From Gilvimarinus chinensis DSM 19667 (lineage in GTDB: Bacteria > Pseudomonadota > Gammaproteobacteria > Pseudomonadales > Cellvibrionaceae), in contig NZ_KB898709.1 of the NCBI RefSeq assembly GCF_000377745.1, positions 129,001-193,000 of the forward strand: DNA of 64,000 nt, given 5' to 3'. Of the stretch, positions 55,296 through 64,000 are shown piece by piece. Positions within the stretch are counted from its first letter, which is position 1. Every line of letters begins with the position of its first letter. The notes beneath the pieces were generated by a model. The model did no database searches. It saw only the letters and a program-made list of their open reading frames with translations, and was not told where the DNA came from. A program made the translations under genes and the position numbers.

Positions 55296-55835
55296 TTACC
55301 GTCCCATTTGCACAATATCGTCGGCCATTAACTGCGCCAGGCGTTTTATATCGGCAAGCTCTTCATCGTTACCGCGCTTAAAGCCGGCAATTTTCATTTG
55401 ATCGTAAATGCCGTACTCCAGAGTATAACTTTCAAGACCAAACACCGCCAATTCCTGCTCGCCGCGAGAAGCGATAACCTTATGGCTTACCTGGGGCGTG
55501 TTTAACGCTTTGCCACCCGTGTTGTACTTGCGCACAAAATCCACCACGATATTTAAATCGGCGTCCGCTGCTTCGGCATCGGCTAACGCACCATATTCTT
55601 GTAACGCCTGCGTTAGGGCTTGAGTGAACGTCTCGGTAATTTTCGCTTCAGTGTTAAAGCGGGTATCACCCTCGCGCGCACCATGGCCCAGAATCAAATT
55701 CACTTCTACCGACTCAATAGCATACTGGGTGCTTTCGGCTTTCAAGGGTGTGGGCTCTACCGCGTACTGGTATTTGGGGGCGCTGGCACAAGCGACCATA
55801 AGCGAGGCGAATAACATCAACAGACAAATGCGCAT
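55296..55835 (-). CDS. Lipoprotein of unknown function (DUF4410/DUF4136-like)
   Basis: This 179-residue protein has a lipoprotein signal peptide (lipobox MVACA). The mature part has the mixed pattern of small outer-membrane lipoproteins with a FTQALTQALQEYGALADAEAADADLNIVVDFV segment (residues 90-120 by position), reminiscent of DUF4136/DUF4410 families; this is a weak match. The start at 55835 is preferred over one 12 bases upstream since GGAG then lies six bases ahead. Confidence 0.7.
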   Translation of the reverse strand: MRICLLMLFASLMVACASAPKYQYAVEPTPLKAESTQYAIESVEVNLILGHGAREGDTRFNTEAKITETFTQALTQALQEYGALADAEAADADLNIVVDFVRKYNTGGKALNTPQVSHKVIASRGEQELAVFGLESYTLEYGIYDQMKIAGFKRGNDEELADIKRLAQLMADDIVQMGR

Positions 55836-55920
55836 AACTGACTCCATTCAAACAAGGGGGTTTTGCAATCTACCCCATTCCTTCAACCGGCGCAAAACAA
55901 GGGGTTAATAAGGACATAAA

Positions 55921-55954
55921 AAAAAGAGCCGACACAAAGTGTCGGCTCTTTTTT
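55921..55954 (-). terminator. Intrinsic terminator of the choice-of-anchor I gene
   Basis: AAAAAGAGCCGACAC and GTGTCGGCTCTTTTTT pair around AAA, with A- and T-runs at the two ends, 23 bases after the upstream gene's stop. It could work in both directions. Confidence 0.92.
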
Positions 55955-55976
55955 CACAGCGAATAATATTTAACGA

Positions 55977-57860
55977 TTATTCGAAGCTTTGCTCGATAAC
56001 GTACACCGAGGTCGTACCACTGACTTCGTTGCCCACTACCAGTAAAGCGTCATCGGTGGGAGAGTCTTCGGCCGAGATAAACACCAAGCCCTCAGGTCCT
56101 AAATCGCCAGCGCTATCAAGTACGCTTTCGGTATCTTCGGTGGCCCAATCTTCGCGACTGTTTAAATAGTCCATAAACACAGGGGCTTCGGGGTCGGTCA
56201 CGTCATACACTAAAACACCGCCCATACGCTCCAGGCCGATAAAGGCAAACGTCTTTTCACCGATGGTGCCGATGGTCACGCCTTCCGGCTCGGGGCCTTT
56301 GGCATCACTGCGGCTGTCAATCGCATCGCCTTCATCGTGACCACTGTTGAAATAGTCTGCGCAGGCAATAGTGCGCTCGCTGCCCAACATGCAGTCGTCA
56401 CTCGCCAGGAATTGCTCGATGGCATCGCCCGAATCCCAAATCAGCTGACCCTCTTCGTCCCAAATAGAGAACGAACGCGCGCCGTAGCTGTAAAGGTTGT
56501 CGTACATGACACGGTCGCCATCGGCCGACTCGTTACCGGCGGCATCAAACATGACCGGTGAACCATCAACGTTGGTGCGATAACCCATAGTCCAGGTAAT
56601 GTTTAAACGACCCAACACGTCGTCTTCGCGGCAATCGCCCGCATCACCGGCGCTTGCGCCACAGTAGGCGAAGGTATCGTGATTCAGCAAGCCGCCCGCA
56701 GCCAACTCGCGCAATTGTGGTGGCAGGTCGTCGCCCGCACGGCGATCAAAGCCGTCGGAGTGCACCAGGTGCTTCACACGAAATTCTTCTACAAAACCTT
56801 TGCTGGCGTCGCCGGCCCAGTAATCATCGTTATCCTCGCCCCAGGCGCGCGCATCGCCTTCGTTGGCGGTAATGAGGTAGGTCATACCGTCTACGTCGTA
56901 AGATGCCATGGCATCTGGCAGGTACAAGCCGCGCACACCGGGCCAGGTGGTAATCTCAACCGGGCCTTCATCGCTGGCGTCAATGGCGTTGCCAGAGCCG
57001 AAGTTATTGGACTCAAGACCATGGTCTTTGTAACCCAAGGCGACAATGCTCTCTACAGTGGCAGAGCGAATATCAATACGCGCGATGGCGTTGTTTTCCT
57101 GCAGCACGGCCCAGGCGGTCATGCTATCGGCCGATACCGCGATGTACTCAGGCTCTAAATCTTGCGATGCAGTAGCGTTGGGGCCGTAGATACGAACGCC
57201 TTGATTGCGCAGCTCGGCAATATCGCTGAAGGCGTTAAAGTCCGCTACGGCTACAGTGGGATTAGCCGCATCGGCAATATCAATAATGGCAATAGAGCCT
57301 TCCGGGTCAATCTGGTAGTCATCGCTGGGCTCACCTTCATTAGCCGCTAGCACATAATTACCGTCAGGAGTGAAGGTCAGCATATCCGGCTGAGCGCCAA
57401 CACCAACGCTGGAAATCAAAGACAAGTTTTCGGCGTTAACTAAGGCCACAACGCCATTGTCGGTTTTGGGATCTGCCTCAATCGCGATAGCAACAATACC
57501 CTCATGAACAGCCACAGAGTTAACTTCGCCACCGGCTAGCACGCTGCTACCATCAAGGGTATCTACAAAACTGGGGTTAGCCGGGTCGGCCATGTCCAGC
57601 ACATCCACCATGCCTTTTTCTGCGTTAACCACAAATAGGCGCTGACTCGCCGCGTCATAAGCGGGAATTTCAGCGGCGGATTCGTCAAACTGACCGGTTG
57701 TGTAGCGGCCTAAAAAGCTTAAAGAAATGGCCGAAGGGGTTTCCACCACCGGTGGATTACCGCCGTTTTCACCACTGCCATTGTCATCGTCGTCGCTGCC
57801 ACAACCTACCAGGGCCAGCGCGCTGCATGCCGCCAGCATATACGGAAAACTTTTTTTCAT
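55977..57860 (-). CDS. Choice-of-anchor I family beta-propeller lipoprotein
   Basis: This 627-residue protein has a lipoprotein signal peptide (lipobox LVGCG), then a Gly/Asp/Asn-rich linker. The body is a beta-propeller typical of choice-of-anchor I proteins: LTFTPDGNYVLAANEGEPSDDY, DGMTYLITANEGDARAW, GPEPEGVTIGTIGEKTFAFIGLERMGG and DLGPEGLVFISAEDSP. Relatives are surface or secreted proteins, some fused to phosphatases; no catalytic domain is seen here. AGGAG seven bases upstream supports the ATG. It is a single-gene unit with its own terminator. Confidence 0.87.
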   Translation of the reverse strand: MKKSFPYMLAACSALALVGCGSDDDDNGSGENGGNPPVVETPSAISLSFLGRYTTGQFDESAAEIPAYDAASQRLFVVNAEKGMVDVLDMADPANPSFVDTLDGSSVLAGGEVNSVAVHEGIVAIAIEADPKTDNGVVALVNAENLSLISSVGVGAQPDMLTFTPDGNYVLAANEGEPSDDYQIDPEGSIAIIDIADAANPTVAVADFNAFSDIAELRNQGVRIYGPNATASQDLEPEYIAVSADSMTAWAVLQENNAIARIDIRSATVESIVALGYKDHGLESNNFGSGNAIDASDEGPVEITTWPGVRGLYLPDAMASYDVDGMTYLITANEGDARAWGEDNDDYWAGDASKGFVEEFRVKHLVHSDGFDRRAGDDLPPQLRELAAGGLLNHDTFAYCGASAGDAGDCREDDVLGRLNITWTMGYRTNVDGSPVMFDAAGNESADGDRVMYDNLYSYGARSFSIWDEEGQLIWDSGDAIEQFLASDDCMLGSERTIACADYFNSGHDEGDAIDSRSDAKGPEPEGVTIGTIGEKTFAFIGLERMGGVLVYDVTDPEAPVFMDYLNSREDWATEDTESVLDSAGDLGPEGLVFISAEDSPTDDALLVVGNEVSGTTSVYVIEQSFE

Positions 57861-58087
57861 TTGTTAGCTCCTGTCGATCTTGTAATAAGTCGCGCCAGAG
57901 CCTAGCGAGGCAATGTTACAGGTTCGTGTGCACAATATGACGGCTTGAGCTGAATTGCCCCTTTGCACTTGCCATTAAAAGCTAAAAGATTGAATTTACC
58001 CCCGCCTTTCGGTACCTTGCGCCTTTATTTCCAACCGGCCGAACCCGGCCATCTCCGCCCGCTGGCGGCCAGCACGAGGCAAGCTAA

Positions 58088-59749
58088 ATGGCACAGTACG
58101 TTTTCACCATGAATCGGGTGGGCAAGGTCGTCCCCCCAAAACGCGAAATTCTCAAAGACATCTCCCTGTCCTTCTTTCCCGGCGCCAAAATCGGTGTGCT
58201 GGGTCTGAACGGTTCAGGTAAATCCACCCTGCTGCGGATTATGGCTGGCGTTGATACCGAATATAACGGTGAAGCCCGCCCCATGCCGGACATTAAAATT
58301 GGCTACCTGCCGCAAGAGCCAGAGCTAGACCCGGCCAAAGACGTGCGCGGCAATGTCGAAGACGGCGTGCGCGAAGCGGTAGACGCGCTGGCAGCGCTGG
58401 AACAAATTTACGCTGACTACGCCGAGCCCGATGCCGATTTTGACGAGCTGGCGAAAAAGCAGGCGCGCTGCGAAGACATCATTCAAGCGTGGGATGCCCA
58501 CAACCTGGACCACACCCTGGAAGTGGCCGCCGACGCCCTGCGTTTACCCCCGTGGGATGCCGACGTCACCAAACTCTCCGGTGGTGAGCGCCGCCGTGTG
58601 GCCCTGTGCCGCCTGTTGCTGTCGCGCCCCGACATGCTGCTGCTGGACGAGCCCACCAACCACCTGGACGCCGAAAGTGTATTCTGGCTGGAGCAATTTC
58701 TGCAGAACTTCAGTGGTACCGTGGTTGCCATTACTCACGACCGCTACTTCCTGGACAATGCCGCCGGCTGGATTTTAGAACTGGATCGCGGTCACGGTAT
58801 TCCCTACGAGGGCAACTACTCCGATTGGCTGGAGGCGAAAGAAAGTCGTCTGGAACAAGAAGCCAAAGCCGAAGCATCCCACCAAAAAGCCATTAAAGCG
58901 GAGCTTGAGTGGGTGCGCCAGAATCCAAAAGGGCGTCAGGCGAAAAGTAAGGCGCGTCTGGCCCGCTTTGATGAACTGCAAAGTCAGGAATTCCAAACCC
59001 GTAACGAAACCAACGAAATCTATATTCCACCGGGCGAACGCCTGGGCGATAAAGTGATTGAGCTGGAAAATGTGAGCAAAGGCTACGGCGACCGCTTGCT
59101 GATCGACAACCTGACCATGAGCGTGCCCAAAGGCGCGGTAGTGGGTATTGTGGGCGGTAACGGCGCGGGTAAATCTACCCTGTTCCGCATGATTTCCGGC
59201 ACCGAGCAGCCCGACAGTGGCACCGTCACCCTGGGCGAGACGGTTAACGTCGCCTACGTAGAACAAAGCCGCGAAAACCTGCAGGACAACCAAACCGTGT
59301 GGGAGGCCATCTCAGGCGGGCAAGACATTTTGCGCATCGGCAGTTACGAAGTATCCAGCCGCTCTTACGTGGGCCGCTTTAACTTTAAAGGCTCCGATCA
59401 ACAAAAACGCGTGGGCGAGCTGTCCGGTGGTGAGCGCGGCCGTTTGCACCTGGCCAACACCTTGAAGCAAGGCGCCAATGTGCTGCTGTTGGACGAACCG
59501 TCAAACGACCTGGACGTAGAAACTCTGCGCGCTCTGGAAGACGCTATTCTCGCCTTCCCCGGCTGCGTTATGGTGATCTCGCACGATCGCTGGTTCCTGG
59601 ATCGTATCGCCACTCACATTCTCGCTTACGAGGGCGAATCGGAAGTGGTGTTCTTTGAAGGTAACTACACCGATTACCACGAAGACTTTATCAAACGCAA
59701 AGGGCAAGACGCTCAGCCCAAGCGGATGAAATACAAGCCGCTGAAATAA
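58088..59749 (+). CDS. ettA: EttA, energy-dependent translational throttle (ABC-F ATPase)
   Basis: This 553-residue soluble protein has two ABC ATPase domains. Walker A motifs are GLNGSGKSTL and GGNGAGKSTL; signatures are LSGGERRRVALCRLL and LSGGERGRLHLA; Walker B motifs are LLLDEPTNHLDAES and LLLDEPSNDLDVET. The linker is arginine- and lysine-rich (RQNPKGRQAKSKARLARFDELQ by position, residues 278-300). EttA binds the ribosome E site and controls the first peptide bond according to ATP level. Length (555 in E. coli) and ending are typical. Confidence 0.97.
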   Translation: MAQYVFTMNRVGKVVPPKREILKDISLSFFPGAKIGVLGLNGSGKSTLLRIMAGVDTEYNGEARPMPDIKIGYLPQEPELDPAKDVRGNVEDGVREAVDALAALEQIYADYAEPDADFDELAKKQARCEDIIQAWDAHNLDHTLEVAADALRLPPWDADVTKLSGGERRRVALCRLLLSRPDMLLLDEPTNHLDAESVFWLEQFLQNFSGTVVAITHDRYFLDNAAGWILELDRGHGIPYEGNYSDWLEAKESRLEQEAKAEASHQKAIKAELEWVRQNPKGRQAKSKARLARFDELQSQEFQTRNETNEIYIPPGERLGDKVIELENVSKGYGDRLLIDNLTMSVPKGAVVGIVGGNGAGKSTLFRMISGTEQPDSGTVTLGETVNVAYVEQSRENLQDNQTVWEAISGGQDILRIGSYEVSSRSYVGRFNFKGSDQQKRVGELSGGERGRLHLANTLKQGANVLLLDEPSNDLDVETLRALEDAILAFPGCVMVISHDRWFLDRIATHILAYEGESEVVFFEGNYTDYHEDFIKRKGQDAQPKRMKYKPLK

Positions 59750-59754
59750 AATTA

Positions 59755-59778
59755 AAAACGCGCCTTCGGGCGCGTTTT
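59755..59778 (+). terminator. Intrinsic terminator of ettA
   Basis: AAAACGCGCC and GGCGCGTTTT form a perfect 10-base stem around TTCG, six bases after the ettA stop. Confidence 0.92.
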
Positions 59779-59826
59779 GTTATGGTTTATTTTCTATACT
59801 TAGTCCATCAATGACAGGGGCTAACC

Positions 59827-60063
59827 GTGAGTAATGTCAAAGCGACGCAGGAGAAAAAACACCAAAACGTTACTGCAAACGTGTTGCCCCTATCTTTTAT
59901 TAAACGCACCACTCAATCGCAGTCACAACGACACTTGCTTCAAGGCCCCTTACCGCCACAAACGCTGATTGATCTGATCGCTACCGTGTGCAACCTGTTT
60001 TTTTTGCCGCCGAGTGAACAGCGGCTTAGTGTAATCCCGTTAACGCCAACGCCTGAGCAATGA
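59827..60063 (+). CDS. Small ORF coupled to the patatin autotransporter gene
   Basis: This 78-residue frame matches no family I know. It starts at GTG after AGGGG and ends in an ATGA overlap with the patatin gene, which suggests it is really translated and couples translation of the next gene. It has no signal peptide; a short hydrophobic stretch is at residues 46-60 (TLIDLIATVCNLFFLPP). Composition is Gln-, Thr- and Pro-rich. It lies after the ettA terminator, so it should be the first gene of a new transcript. Confidence 0.5.
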   Translation: MSNVKATQEKKHQNVTANVLPLSFIKRTTQSQSQRHLLQGPLPPQTLIDLIATVCNLFFLPPSEQRLSVIPLTPTPEQ

Positions 60064-62285
60064 TGCGACTTTTTCTCCTGAGCCTATTATTGCTCCCCCT
60101 ATTAGCCCTGAGTAAAACCGAGGGTAAAACCTGTAACCAAGCGGTGAACCGGCCCTGCGTGGGTTTGGTGCTTGGCGGCGGCGGAGCGCGAGGCGGCGCA
60201 CATATTGGCGTGCTTAAGGCGCTGCAAGAGCAGCAAGTACCCGTGGATATCGTGGTCGGCACCAGCATTGGTTCATTTGTTGGAGCCATGTACGCCAGCG
60301 GTAAAAGTGCCGACGACATCCAGCTCATTTTCTCCCACGCCAATTGGGACAGTGGATACAAAGACAGCTTATCACGCAGTCAAATTCCCAATCGCCGTAA
60401 GCGGCAATTGGATAATTTTCCAATCCATTTAGACCTTGGCTTCGATGGCCACTCAGTACGGGTTCCACAAGGTGTACTCCAAGGCCAGGGCATGAAAGAT
60501 TTAATCGACCAGCTGGTAGGCACCCACACCACGTATGAGAGCTTTGATGACCTGCCCATTCCTTTTCGCGCCATCGCTGCAGACATCACCACCGGCGAGC
60601 AGGTCATTCTCTCGGACGGCGATCTCAGCACAGCGCTGCAAGCGTCTATGTCCATTCCAGGGGTTGTGCGGCCCATTGAGCATCAAGGGCATTTATTGGT
60701 GGACGGCGGTATCGCCAACAATCTTCCGATTAGCGTGGCCCGCGACATGGGCGCGGACATTATTATCGCGGTGGATATTGGCGCGGCGGCGATGGATCGC
60801 GACGAGTTAAATTCCAGCTTAAACATACTAAAGCAGCTCACCAGTTTTCTGACCCATAAAAATGTCAGTGAACAAAAAACCAGCCTGACGGATAACGATG
60901 TCTACCTCCACATCCAACTGGATGACATCGGTATGCTGGATTTTGACAAAGTCGCCACAGCGGCCAGCGAAGGCTACCACCAAGCCAAATCAGTTTTTGC
61001 CAGCAGCGAGACGATGGCGGCATTGGCTGGCCAGACCAACACCAAACGCGAAGAAGCCGCTCTTGCCACCGACAAACTCTTGCGCCTAGATCGAATTCGA
61101 TTAGTGAATCACTCACGCCTGGGGGACGACTATATTCTCAGTCGCATGGAGCTGCGCGAAGGTGAGTCGTATACCACCGAGGATATCCACAAAGGCGTGC
61201 AACGACTTTACGGCCAAGGCACGATTGCTCGCGTGCGCACCACCATCAGCCACGACAAAAAAGGCAACACACTGAACACCATTGTGGATGAAAAAGAGTG
61301 GGGGCCGGGCTACCTGGATTTTAAAATCGCTCTGGAAGATAACCTGGAGTCGCAAAGCCGTTATCAGCTAGGCGTGAATTACCGCCGCACCAATTTATCG
61401 CCTTATGGGGCCGAATGGTATTCCACCATTGAACTGGGCACAGAAAAAATTGTTACCACCGAACTCTACTGGCCAATGGGCACCAGCAATTACTTCTGGC
61501 AGTTAAGTGCAGGCTATGAACGCGACATTTACAGCTACCGGGAAAACGGCATTGGTTTTGGCGAAATTACCGAAACCGAGGCGGGGCTTTTTGGCGCACT
61601 GGGCTACAACGTGTCGGATAAGTTTGACATTCTCTTAGGGCCATTTTTTGCCGACGGTGAGCTCACGCTACCCTCTCTGTTAGAGCAAACGACGAACCTC
61701 AGAAAAATCGACTACCAACAGCAAGGGGTTAACCTGCTGGTGGATTTTGACAACCTAAACCACCCAAGCTTTCCCAGCCGCGGCTGGAAATACCAACTGG
61801 GTCTTACCCGAGCACAGTTCGACATTATCAATGACACCACCGATACCACTCAGGTGGAGTCCACGTTAATTGGCGCGGCCTCTTATAAGCGCCACAGCCT
61901 GCGTGCCGAACTGGATTTTAACAGCACCTTCAATGATGACCCACTGGCAATAACCGGCGCGACCAGCTTAGGTGGTTTTTTAAAGTTGTCGGGTAATCCG
62001 GTGGATTTTATTTCAGGGCAGCACACACGGTTTACCAGCTTTGTGTATACCTACCGTCTCGCCGACGGCAACTATCGAATTCTCAACATTCCTCTGTACG
62101 CAGGCGGCTCACTCGAAGCCGGTAACGCCTGGGACGACCGCGAGGATATCGACTACGCCGATCTTATCTATTCCGGCAGCGTGTTTCTTGGCTGGGACAG
62201 CCCCATCGGCCCGGCCTATCTCGCCTGGGGCAAATCGGATACAGGCAACCAAAGTGCTTACCTGTTTATTGGGGTGACATTTTAG
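60060..62285 (+). CDS. PlpD-type patatin-like phospholipase autotransporter (type Vd)
   Basis: This 741-residue protein has a signal peptide (residues 1-18). A patatin lipase domain follows, with oxyanion loop LVLGGGGARGGAHIG, nucleophile Ser69 in VVGTSIGSF and catalytic Asp215 in LLVDGGIANNLP. After about residue 345 a POTRA-like region and a C-terminal 16-strand BamA/Omp85-type barrel follow (ending SDTGNQSAYLFIGVTF). The layout matches PlpD of Pseudomonas aeruginosa, which secretes its own lipase domain. Two ATG codons in a row (60060, 60063) are possible starts; the first overlaps the upstream small ORF. Confidence 0.93.
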   Translation: MMRLFLLSLLLLPLLALSKTEGKTCNQAVNRPCVGLVLGGGGARGGAHIGVLKALQEQQVPVDIVVGTSIGSFVGAMYASGKSADDIQLIFSHANWDSGYKDSLSRSQIPNRRKRQLDNFPIHLDLGFDGHSVRVPQGVLQGQGMKDLIDQLVGTHTTYESFDDLPIPFRAIAADITTGEQVILSDGDLSTALQASMSIPGVVRPIEHQGHLLVDGGIANNLPISVARDMGADIIIAVDIGAAAMDRDELNSSLNILKQLTSFLTHKNVSEQKTSLTDNDVYLHIQLDDIGMLDFDKVATAASEGYHQAKSVFASSETMAALAGQTNTKREEAALATDKLLRLDRIRLVNHSRLGDDYILSRMELREGESYTTEDIHKGVQRLYGQGTIARVRTTISHDKKGNTLNTIVDEKEWGPGYLDFKIALEDNLESQSRYQLGVNYRRTNLSPYGAEWYSTIELGTEKIVTTELYWPMGTSNYFWQLSAGYERDIYSYRENGIGFGEITETEAGLFGALGYNVSDKFDILLGPFFADGELTLPSLLEQTTNLRKIDYQQQGVNLLVDFDNLNHPSFPSRGWKYQLGLTRAQFDIINDTTDTTQVESTLIGAASYKRHSLRAELDFNSTFNDDPLAITGATSLGGFLKLSGNPVDFISGQHTRFTSFVYTYRLADGNYRILNIPLYAGGSLEAGNAWDDREDIDYADLIYSGSVFLGWDSPIGPAYLAWGKSDTGNQSAYLFIGVTF

Positions 62286-62402
62286 GCCAAAACTCTGACA
62301 AAACTTAACGCCTACAGCGGTGACCCTACGCCTTGAATTACCCATGTTTTCCCTACATATCTACGCCATACTCACCGTATTACATACTCTGTGGAGTTTC
62401 GT

Positions 62403-63467
62403 ATGACCGATTTATTCAGCCCCATCACCATTGGCGATTTAACCTTACCCAACCGCATTATTATGGCGCCACTCACCCGCTGCCGCGCTGACGCAGGACG
62501 TGTACCCAACGCCCTGATGGCCGAGTACTACCGTCAGCGCACCAGTGCCGGAATGATTATCAGCGAAGCCACCAGCGTTACGCCTATGGGTGTGGGTTAC
62601 CCGGATACCCCCGGTATTTGGTCTGACGAACAAGTCAAAGGCTGGCAACAGGTGACCCAAGCGGTACACGCCCAAGGCGGCAAAATACTGCTGCAGTTGT
62701 GGCACGTCGGGCGCATTTCCGATCCTATTTACCTGGACGGCAAGCTACCTGTCGCCCCCAGCGCGATTAAACCCGAAGGTCATGTGAGCCTGGTACGCCC
62801 GATAAAAGACTACGAAACTCCGCGCGCCTTAGAAACAGAAGAGATTGCTGGCGTCATCGAAGCATTCAGAGTGGGCGCTGAAAATGCAAAACGGGCAGGC
62901 TTTGACGGCGTAGAAATTCACGGCGCCAATGGCTATTTGCTGGATCAGTTTCTACAAAGCGGCACCAACCAACGCACCGATACCTACGGCGGCTCACTGG
63001 AAAACCGCGCTCGCTTAATACTGGAAGTTACCGACGCGGTGCTCAGTGTCTGGCCCGCCGGTCGCGTGGGCATGCACCTGGCGCCACGCGGCGACGGGCA
63101 CGACATGAGCGACGCCAACCCTGCCGAAACTTTTGGCTATATCGCCCAAAAACTCGGCCAGCGCGGCCTGGCATTTATTTGCACCCGCGAACACGAAGCG
63201 GACGACAGTTTGGGGCCCCAACTCAAAGAACAGTTTGGTGGTGTGTACATCGCCAATGAAAAATTCGATAAAGCCAGTGCCAATCGCTGGCTGCAAGAAG
63301 GCAAAGCCGATGCAGTAGCCTTTGGCGTGCCCTTTATCGCCAACCCCGACCTACCCGCGCGTTTGCAAGAAAATACTGAGCTTAACACTCCCCGCCCGGA
63401 GCTATTTTACGGCGGCGGTGAAGAGGGCTATACCGATTACCCAACCCTGGAAACCGCTAGCGCCTAA
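62403..63467 (+). CDS. nemA: NemA-like Old Yellow Enzyme family alkene reductase
   Basis: This 354-residue FMN enzyme reduces activated C=C bonds and nitro compounds with NADPH. Typical motifs are LPNRIIMAPLTRCRADAG, QLWHVGRISDP, FDGVEIHGANGYLLDQFL, SLENRARLILEV and AFGVPFIANPDLPARL. The start at 62403 is chosen because GGAG lies six bases upstream; an in-frame GTG 12 bases earlier is less likely. It is not clearly linked to its neighbours. Confidence 0.93.
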   Translation: MTDLFSPITIGDLTLPNRIIMAPLTRCRADAGRVPNALMAEYYRQRTSAGMIISEATSVTPMGVGYPDTPGIWSDEQVKGWQQVTQAVHAQGGKILLQLWHVGRISDPIYLDGKLPVAPSAIKPEGHVSLVRPIKDYETPRALETEEIAGVIEAFRVGAENAKRAGFDGVEIHGANGYLLDQFLQSGTNQRTDTYGGSLENRARLILEVTDAVLSVWPAGRVGMHLAPRGDGHDMSDANPAETFGYIAQKLGQRGLAFICTREHEADDSLGPQLKEQFGGVYIANEKFDKASANRWLQEGKADAVAFGVPFIANPDLPARLQENTELNTPRPELFYGGGEEGYTDYPTLETASA

Positions 63468-63539
63468 TAAGCGGGGCCGATGCATTTGCTCCGGCCCAGC
63501 ACAGCCAATGCCGCGGTTATTTCCAGAGACAACTTACGC

Positions 63540-63545
63540 TATAAT
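63540..63545 (+). promoter_or_regulatory. -10 box placing the arfB start site at or near its ATG
   Basis: TATAAT lies six bases before the arfB ATG (63552). A transcript starting at the usual distance would begin at or within a base or two of the ATG, giving a leaderless mRNA. The -35 region is weak. Confidence 0.4.
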
Positions 63546-63551
63546 CGCGGC

Positions 63552-63965
63552 ATGTTAAAAATCAGCAATACCGTCACCCTCGCCGACTGGGAAATCGATT
63601 TACAGTTTATTCGTGCTCAGGGCGCTGGGGGCCAAAACGTTAATAAAGTGTCGAGCGCTGTACACCTTCGCTTTGACATTAACCGCTCTACCCTGCCCAC
63701 CTATTACAAAGAAAGGTTACTCAGCTTTAACGATCAGCGCATCAGTAAAGAAGGCGTTGTAGTCATTAAAGCGCAGCAGTTTCGCACTCAGGAAAAAAAT
63801 ATTGACGATGCATTAAACCGTTTAAAAGAGTTGATTATAAAAGCCGGGTACCAACCCAAAAAGCGCAGGCCTACCAAACCCAGTCGCAGCTCTCAGAATA
63901 AACGTATGGACAAAAAAACCCAACGCGGCCAAGTCAAACGGATGCGTGGCAAAGTCGACCTTTAG
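63552..63965 (+). CDS. arfB: ArfB, alternative ribosome-rescue factor / peptidyl-tRNA hydrolase
   Basis: This 137-residue protein frees ribosomes stalled on broken mRNA by hydrolysing peptidyl-tRNA. The release-factor catalytic motif GGQ is at residues 26-28 in AQGAGGQNVNKVSSAVHLRF. The C-terminal tail is rich in Lys and Arg (KKRRPTKPSR...KRMRGKVDL), as needed to enter the empty mRNA channel. Length matches E. coli ArfB (140). The start at 63552 fits homologues; no ribosome site precedes it, but a TATAAT box does. Confidence 0.93.
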   Translation: MLKISNTVTLADWEIDLQFIRAQGAGGQNVNKVSSAVHLRFDINRSTLPTYYKERLLSFNDQRISKEGVVVIKAQQFRTQEKNIDDALNRLKELIIKAGYQPKKRRPTKPSRSSQNKRMDKKTQRGQVKRMRGKVDL

Positions 63966-64000
63966 AGCCTTAACCTATACACCAAACCTTATAGCTCTCA

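Noticed and set aside
57861-57960. PHO box upstream of the choice-of-anchor I gene
   Set aside because: CCGTCAT and CTGTAACAT fragments occur on the coding strand, but spacing does not fit the 11-base period of PHO boxes.

Overview
This 64 kb window looks like chromosomal core DNA from a marine, polysaccharide-degrading gammaproteobacterium, most likely of the Cellvibrionaceae/Saccharophagus-Teredinibacter type. The evidence is gene order, protein style (a lipoprotein with a poly-serine linker, a secreted GH5 glycanase, TonB machinery) and ectoine catabolism. This placement is an inference, because no 16S rRNA gene is present. I see no prophage, insertion sequence, CRISPR array or defence island.

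Layout: (1) 1-1275 (+): the end of hslU, a DUF971 protein and an unknown membrane protein. (2) 1272-14397 (-): a long same-strand run of gspE/pilB-like ATPase, glnE, ilvE, then lipopolysaccharide core genes waaF, O-antigen ligase-like, GT2, msbA, hldE and a GT9 enzyme. (3) 14529-21076 (+): DUF47 regulator and Pit phosphate transporter, argE-argA, ilvD. (4) 21225-26385 (-): a six-gene TonB2-type energiser cluster (DUF3450, TtpC-like, ExbB, ExbD, TonB, TPR). (5) 27169-31699 (-): thyA, lgt, ptsP, rppH, with a divergent HAD phosphatase and an imelysin-like lipoprotein. (6) 33585-36827 (-): rlmI, a small lipoprotein and a GH5 glycanase. (7) 37013-42131 (-): a complete ectoine-to-aspartate operon, doeB2-doeD-doeA-doeC. 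(8) 42648-48113: TauE/SafE permease, PKD-like/beta-propeller lipoprotein, polysaccharide deacetylase, and a FucP-type sugar transporter whose promoter carries a LacI-type operator. (9) 48564-54175: tRNA-Phe, yggX-mutY-asmA (-), gcvT-gcvH (+). (10) 54285-63965: a thiol peroxidase-like protein, two lipoproteins, ettA, a PlpD-type patatin autotransporter with a coupled small ORF, an Old Yellow Enzyme and arfB.

Functional themes: envelope building (LPS core assembly and export, Lgt, AsmA), energised outer-membrane uptake (TonB cluster), carbon scavenging (GH5, deacetylase, sugar transporter), use of ectoine as a nutrient, and amino-acid or nitrogen control (glnE, ptsP, ilvE, ilvD, argEA). The most useful leads are regulatory: an operator overlapping a -35 box, inverted repeats at the doe promoter, tandem repeats upstream of the glycanase, and a hairpin carrying a copy of the tRNA-Phe T-arm next to a possible dispersed repeat. 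No clearly undescribed multi-gene system was found.
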